From Serilophus lunatus (Eukaryota; Chordata; Aves; Passeriformes; Eurylaimidae): DNA of 64,000 nucleotides. The stretch lies in assembly GCA_013399895.1 (NCBI GenBank), contig VXBA01002143.1:1522012-1586011 (forward strand). The letters run 5' to 3'. A model generated the notes under the pieces. The model was not told the DNA's origin. It made no database searches and saw only the letters and a list, made by a program, of their open reading frames with translations. This document shows, one piece after another, positions 61,696-64,000 of this stretch. The position numbers and the translations under genes are program-made. Numbering within the stretch: the stretch's first letter is position 1; each line of letters starts with the position of its first letter.

Positions 61696-61737
61696 GTGAT
61701 GGCAAAGAGCAATGAAACAAGTGATGGCAAAGAGCAC
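61696..61737. repeat. 25-bp tandem duplication
   Basis: GTGATGGCAAAGAGCA occurs at 61696 and again at 61721 with a 25-bp period; the second copy diverges after about 17 bp. A minor local slippage event within CASQ2 intron 1. Confidence 0.85.
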
Positions 61738-63459
61738 TGAGATGCCTGTTTCCTGCGTAGCACAAGCAGGCCTTTTGCCTCACATGGTGGCATTTCCTCC
61801 TAAGAACAACAAGGCAGGTAGACACAAGAGGATCAAGGCTGCAGAGATGCTGTGGTGGTTGGTGGAGATTATTTCCTCCTGGAGGGCTTTGGGACAGGCC
61901 TGTGCGTGTGCATTTGGTGGAAGAGAGAATACAACCACATTCTCCATCACTCCTCTTTGCTCAGGCAAGGTCCCTGAGCCCTTATTGTCAGAGTGCCTGC
62001 CGCCATCCTCCAGAATTTCAAGGACAGGCTGACTGCACAGGGACCTGGCCAGCCCCATGACACCCTATTGCACAGGCAAGGTGGCTGCCCCACCACTTTT
62101 GCTCCCCATTACCTTTAATTGCTGCTCAGTCTTGAAGTGGCCAGGCACAGGCAGAAGCTATTTATAGCAAGGAAGCCAAGGGGCTGCACAGCCACTGTGG
62201 CAGCGCTGCTGGGTGACATTCAAACTGGCTTTGAGTCTGGGGGAGGATGCCAAAATGGGTTGGGCAGGGGGAGGCTTCCTCATAAATCAGCCTGCCATCT
62301 CCTTGGCCATGGCTTTTCTTCTGCCCTCCTCCAGCCTCCTGCCATGAAGCACTGGCAGCTGTGCCCCAACAGGGATATTCCTGTCCCAGAGGTCCCTGAC
62401 CCCTCATCTCCATCATCCCCCACCATCCGGCAGGGTTGTGAGAAGTAACACAAGAAAATCATCAGTGTCAGAAGCATTCACGGAGCAGAAAGAGAGAGGG
62501 AGGAGGGGAAGGCTTGAACAGCTGCTTAGTGGTCTCAGAGCATCATTACCGCCTTGTAGGGTCTCTAGCATGCTTGTCGTGGGGCTGTCAGCCATCTCGT
62601 GCGTAAGTGGACCCATTTTTCAGGGTCACTACATCTCTAGGACCCTATCTGGAATTCACAGGGTCTCACCCGGGGCCAGCCCTACCATGGAGCCTTTGCA
62701 GAGCGTCTCTCCTTTCCTCACATATCTATTTTCACAAAACAGGCAGGAATTCGATATCTTCAAGAGGCCCTTTCATTTAAAATGGTGGGAACATGGGGCA
62801 GTGGTTTTGTGAAGCTGCGAGGAGGTGAACAGGAGCATGGCTGGGATTAGATGTATTTCCTTATTAGAAAGGGGGTTGTTGAAATCTGAACAGAAGAGAG
62901 GATTTCAAGCATTTCATAGAAAAGGGAGCCTGTTTTGACCACTCTGTTGCATGCATGAAGGAAACATGATGCTACAGTGTCCTGAATCCCATCCAGTTTG
63001 CATCCGCTTGCTGCCAGGCAACATGCACTTCCAGAGTTAAAATGTCCGTGGTGCCCACAAGTTGCACTCCCCTGGAGGAGACCACCAAGGCACCGTGGAG
63101 GAAACAGCTCTTGCTTTGTGTCAGTGGCGCAGGTCTTTCTTCCAGCCATGCCCACTGCTTTGCTGTATCTGGTTCAGTCAGGAGCCCTCTCCCAATGCCA
63201 GTCTCAAACAGCAGTGAACACCACATGGTAGTGCCAGCAAATGCCCGGCTCCAACACAATGGGAAGAAATCCAACCCTTGTGACCTCCGGGTTATCTCAG
63301 CAGAGAGGCAGCATGTGACACCTCCCACCCATTGGAGCTTTTTAAAAGCAGAATATAGGTCACTTGTGTCTGTCATGCTATGCTAGCAGGGCATGATGCC
63401 CTTTATCTACCTGGTTGTGTTAATGCTGCTAATGATGGGCCCTCTGGTTTTTCCTACAG

Positions 63460-63544
63460 CTGGCAGCTCAGGTCCTGGAACCTAAAAGCATTGGTTTTGG
63501 GATGGTGGACTCCAAGAAGGACGCAAAACTTGCCAAAAAACTAG
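63460..63544 (+). CDS. CASQ2: CASQ2 coding exon 2
   Basis: The exon runs from CTACAG|CTGGCAGCT to CTAG|GTGAGT. It is 85 nt long: 28 codons in phase 0 plus one base. The encoded LAAQVLEPKSIGFGMVDSKK, followed by DAKLAKKL, continues thioredoxin-like domain I directly after the VLE ending of exon 1. It matches the human counterpart as I recall it, in both length (85 nt) and sequence. It joins exon 1 without a frame break. Exon 3 onward lies beyond the right edge. Confidence 0.95.
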
Positions 63545-64000
63545 GTGAGTCCTAAGTCACGTATCTCGGGAGTAGCTTGGAGAGAGTGTGGGAGATGATG
63601 TCCAACAGCCTCATAGAGGGCAGCCAAATCCTTGTTACCAGGATGGGAATGATGATTGTGGCACTTGCCCACCACATCAGCCTTGCAATTGTTTGGCAGC
63701 CAGGTGCCAAATGTTCTCGCTTGCTCTCCAGAGTAAAAGAGCTTCCACCTGCTGTAAAGGTGGAAGGCTGCTGCATTGCTCACCCTTGGATACAGCTGTC
63801 TTCAAGGGGCTGACATTCCTTTCATATTTTAACCCACAAAGCAATATGGAAATATTATGGCAAATAAATACAACACACAAATATATCACTAGGATTAAAG
63901 TCAGAGGATGTTTAAGCATACCAGACCAGAATTTTTTTCCCTACATTAGAGGCTATGTGTGCTAGAGGGAGCTTAAGACAAGGACTTCTGCCCCTCCAAG
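63545..64000 (+). other. CASQ2: start of CASQ2 intron 2 (truncated by window edge)
   Basis: The intron begins with the consensus donor GTGAGT at 63545. The remaining 456 bp hold overlapping chance frames but no recognisable exon or repeat. Confidence 0.85.

Larger units (their letters stand above)
50465..63459 (+). other. CASQ2: CASQ2 intron 1
   Basis: A 13.0-kb intron from GTAAGT (50465) to a pyrimidine-rich tract ending TTTTTCCTACAG (63459). It contains three CR1 copies (51690, 55778, 56238), a T run at about 57117-57135, an AGG-rich patch at 60062-60090 and a 25-bp tandem duplication at 61696. Long first introns of muscle genes often hold enhancers, but none is identifiable here. No other gene is recognised inside it on either strand. 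Confidence 0.9.

Noticed and set aside
1..64000. Endogenous retrovirus, DNA virus insertion or novel defence-like system
   Set aside because: No gag, pol or env-like frame, no paired LTRs, no integrase or polymerase motif and no clustered unknown genes were seen on either strand.

Overview
This is a stretch of vertebrate nuclear DNA, almost certainly from a bird. The evidence is two spliced genes with vertebrate exon structure, long non-coding spacers, and many 3'-truncated CR1 LINE fragments ending in ATTCTATG-type tails, the dominant interspersed repeat of avian genomes. The exact species cannot be named from the sequence. The ORFs outside the two genes look like chance open frames. There is no operon, phage, CRISPR or other prokaryotic content.

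Two genes are supported, both on the + strand. NHLH2 (HEN2/NSCL2), a neuronal bHLH transcription factor, lies at about 13-17 kb. It has a CpG-rich promoter, a probable 5'UTR exon ending at 13597, one intron, and a terminal exon holding the whole reading frame (15481-15901) and a 3'UTR of about 1.2 kb ending near 17085. One ambiguous base (15638) shifts the frame, and leaving it out restores an intact 139-residue protein, so it is read as a sequencing or assembly artefact. CASQ2 (cardiac calsequestrin, the sarcoplasmic-reticulum Ca2+ buffer) begins at 50231. Its first two coding exons (50231-50464 and 63460-63544) are present, separated by a 13-kb intron, and the gene continues past the right edge. 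NHLH2 followed by CASQ2 on one strand matches the order I recall from human chromosome 1p13.

Layout: 1-2.2 kb non-coding; 2.2-2.6 kb CR1; 2.6-12 kb repeat-poor spacer with one (TAGGA)n array; 12-17.1 kb NHLH2 and its control region; 17.1-22.2 kb spacer ending in a (GGAA)n array of about 170 bp; 22.5-23.4 kb an ancient CR1; 23.4-31.5 kb featureless spacer; 31.5-42.4 kb a repeat-rich zone with several CR1 copies, two CpG-rich islets (36.1-36.3 and 37.7-38.06 kb) and a segment of about 0.4 kb present twice (38.1-38.56 and 42.3-42.77 kb); 42.8-49.8 kb spacer; 49.9-50.2 kb CASQ2 promoter and leader with a perfect MEF2 site; 50.5-63.5 kb CASQ2 intron 1 with three CR1 copies; 63.55-64 kb start of intron 2.

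The two genes do not share a pathway (neuroendocrine transcription factor versus striated-muscle Ca2+ store); their adjacency is synteny. I found no convincing undescribed biological system. The observations most worth checking are the duplicated segment tied to CR1 tails, the CpG islets in the intergenic zone, the CpG-retaining block upstream of NHLH2, and the NHLH2 frame break.
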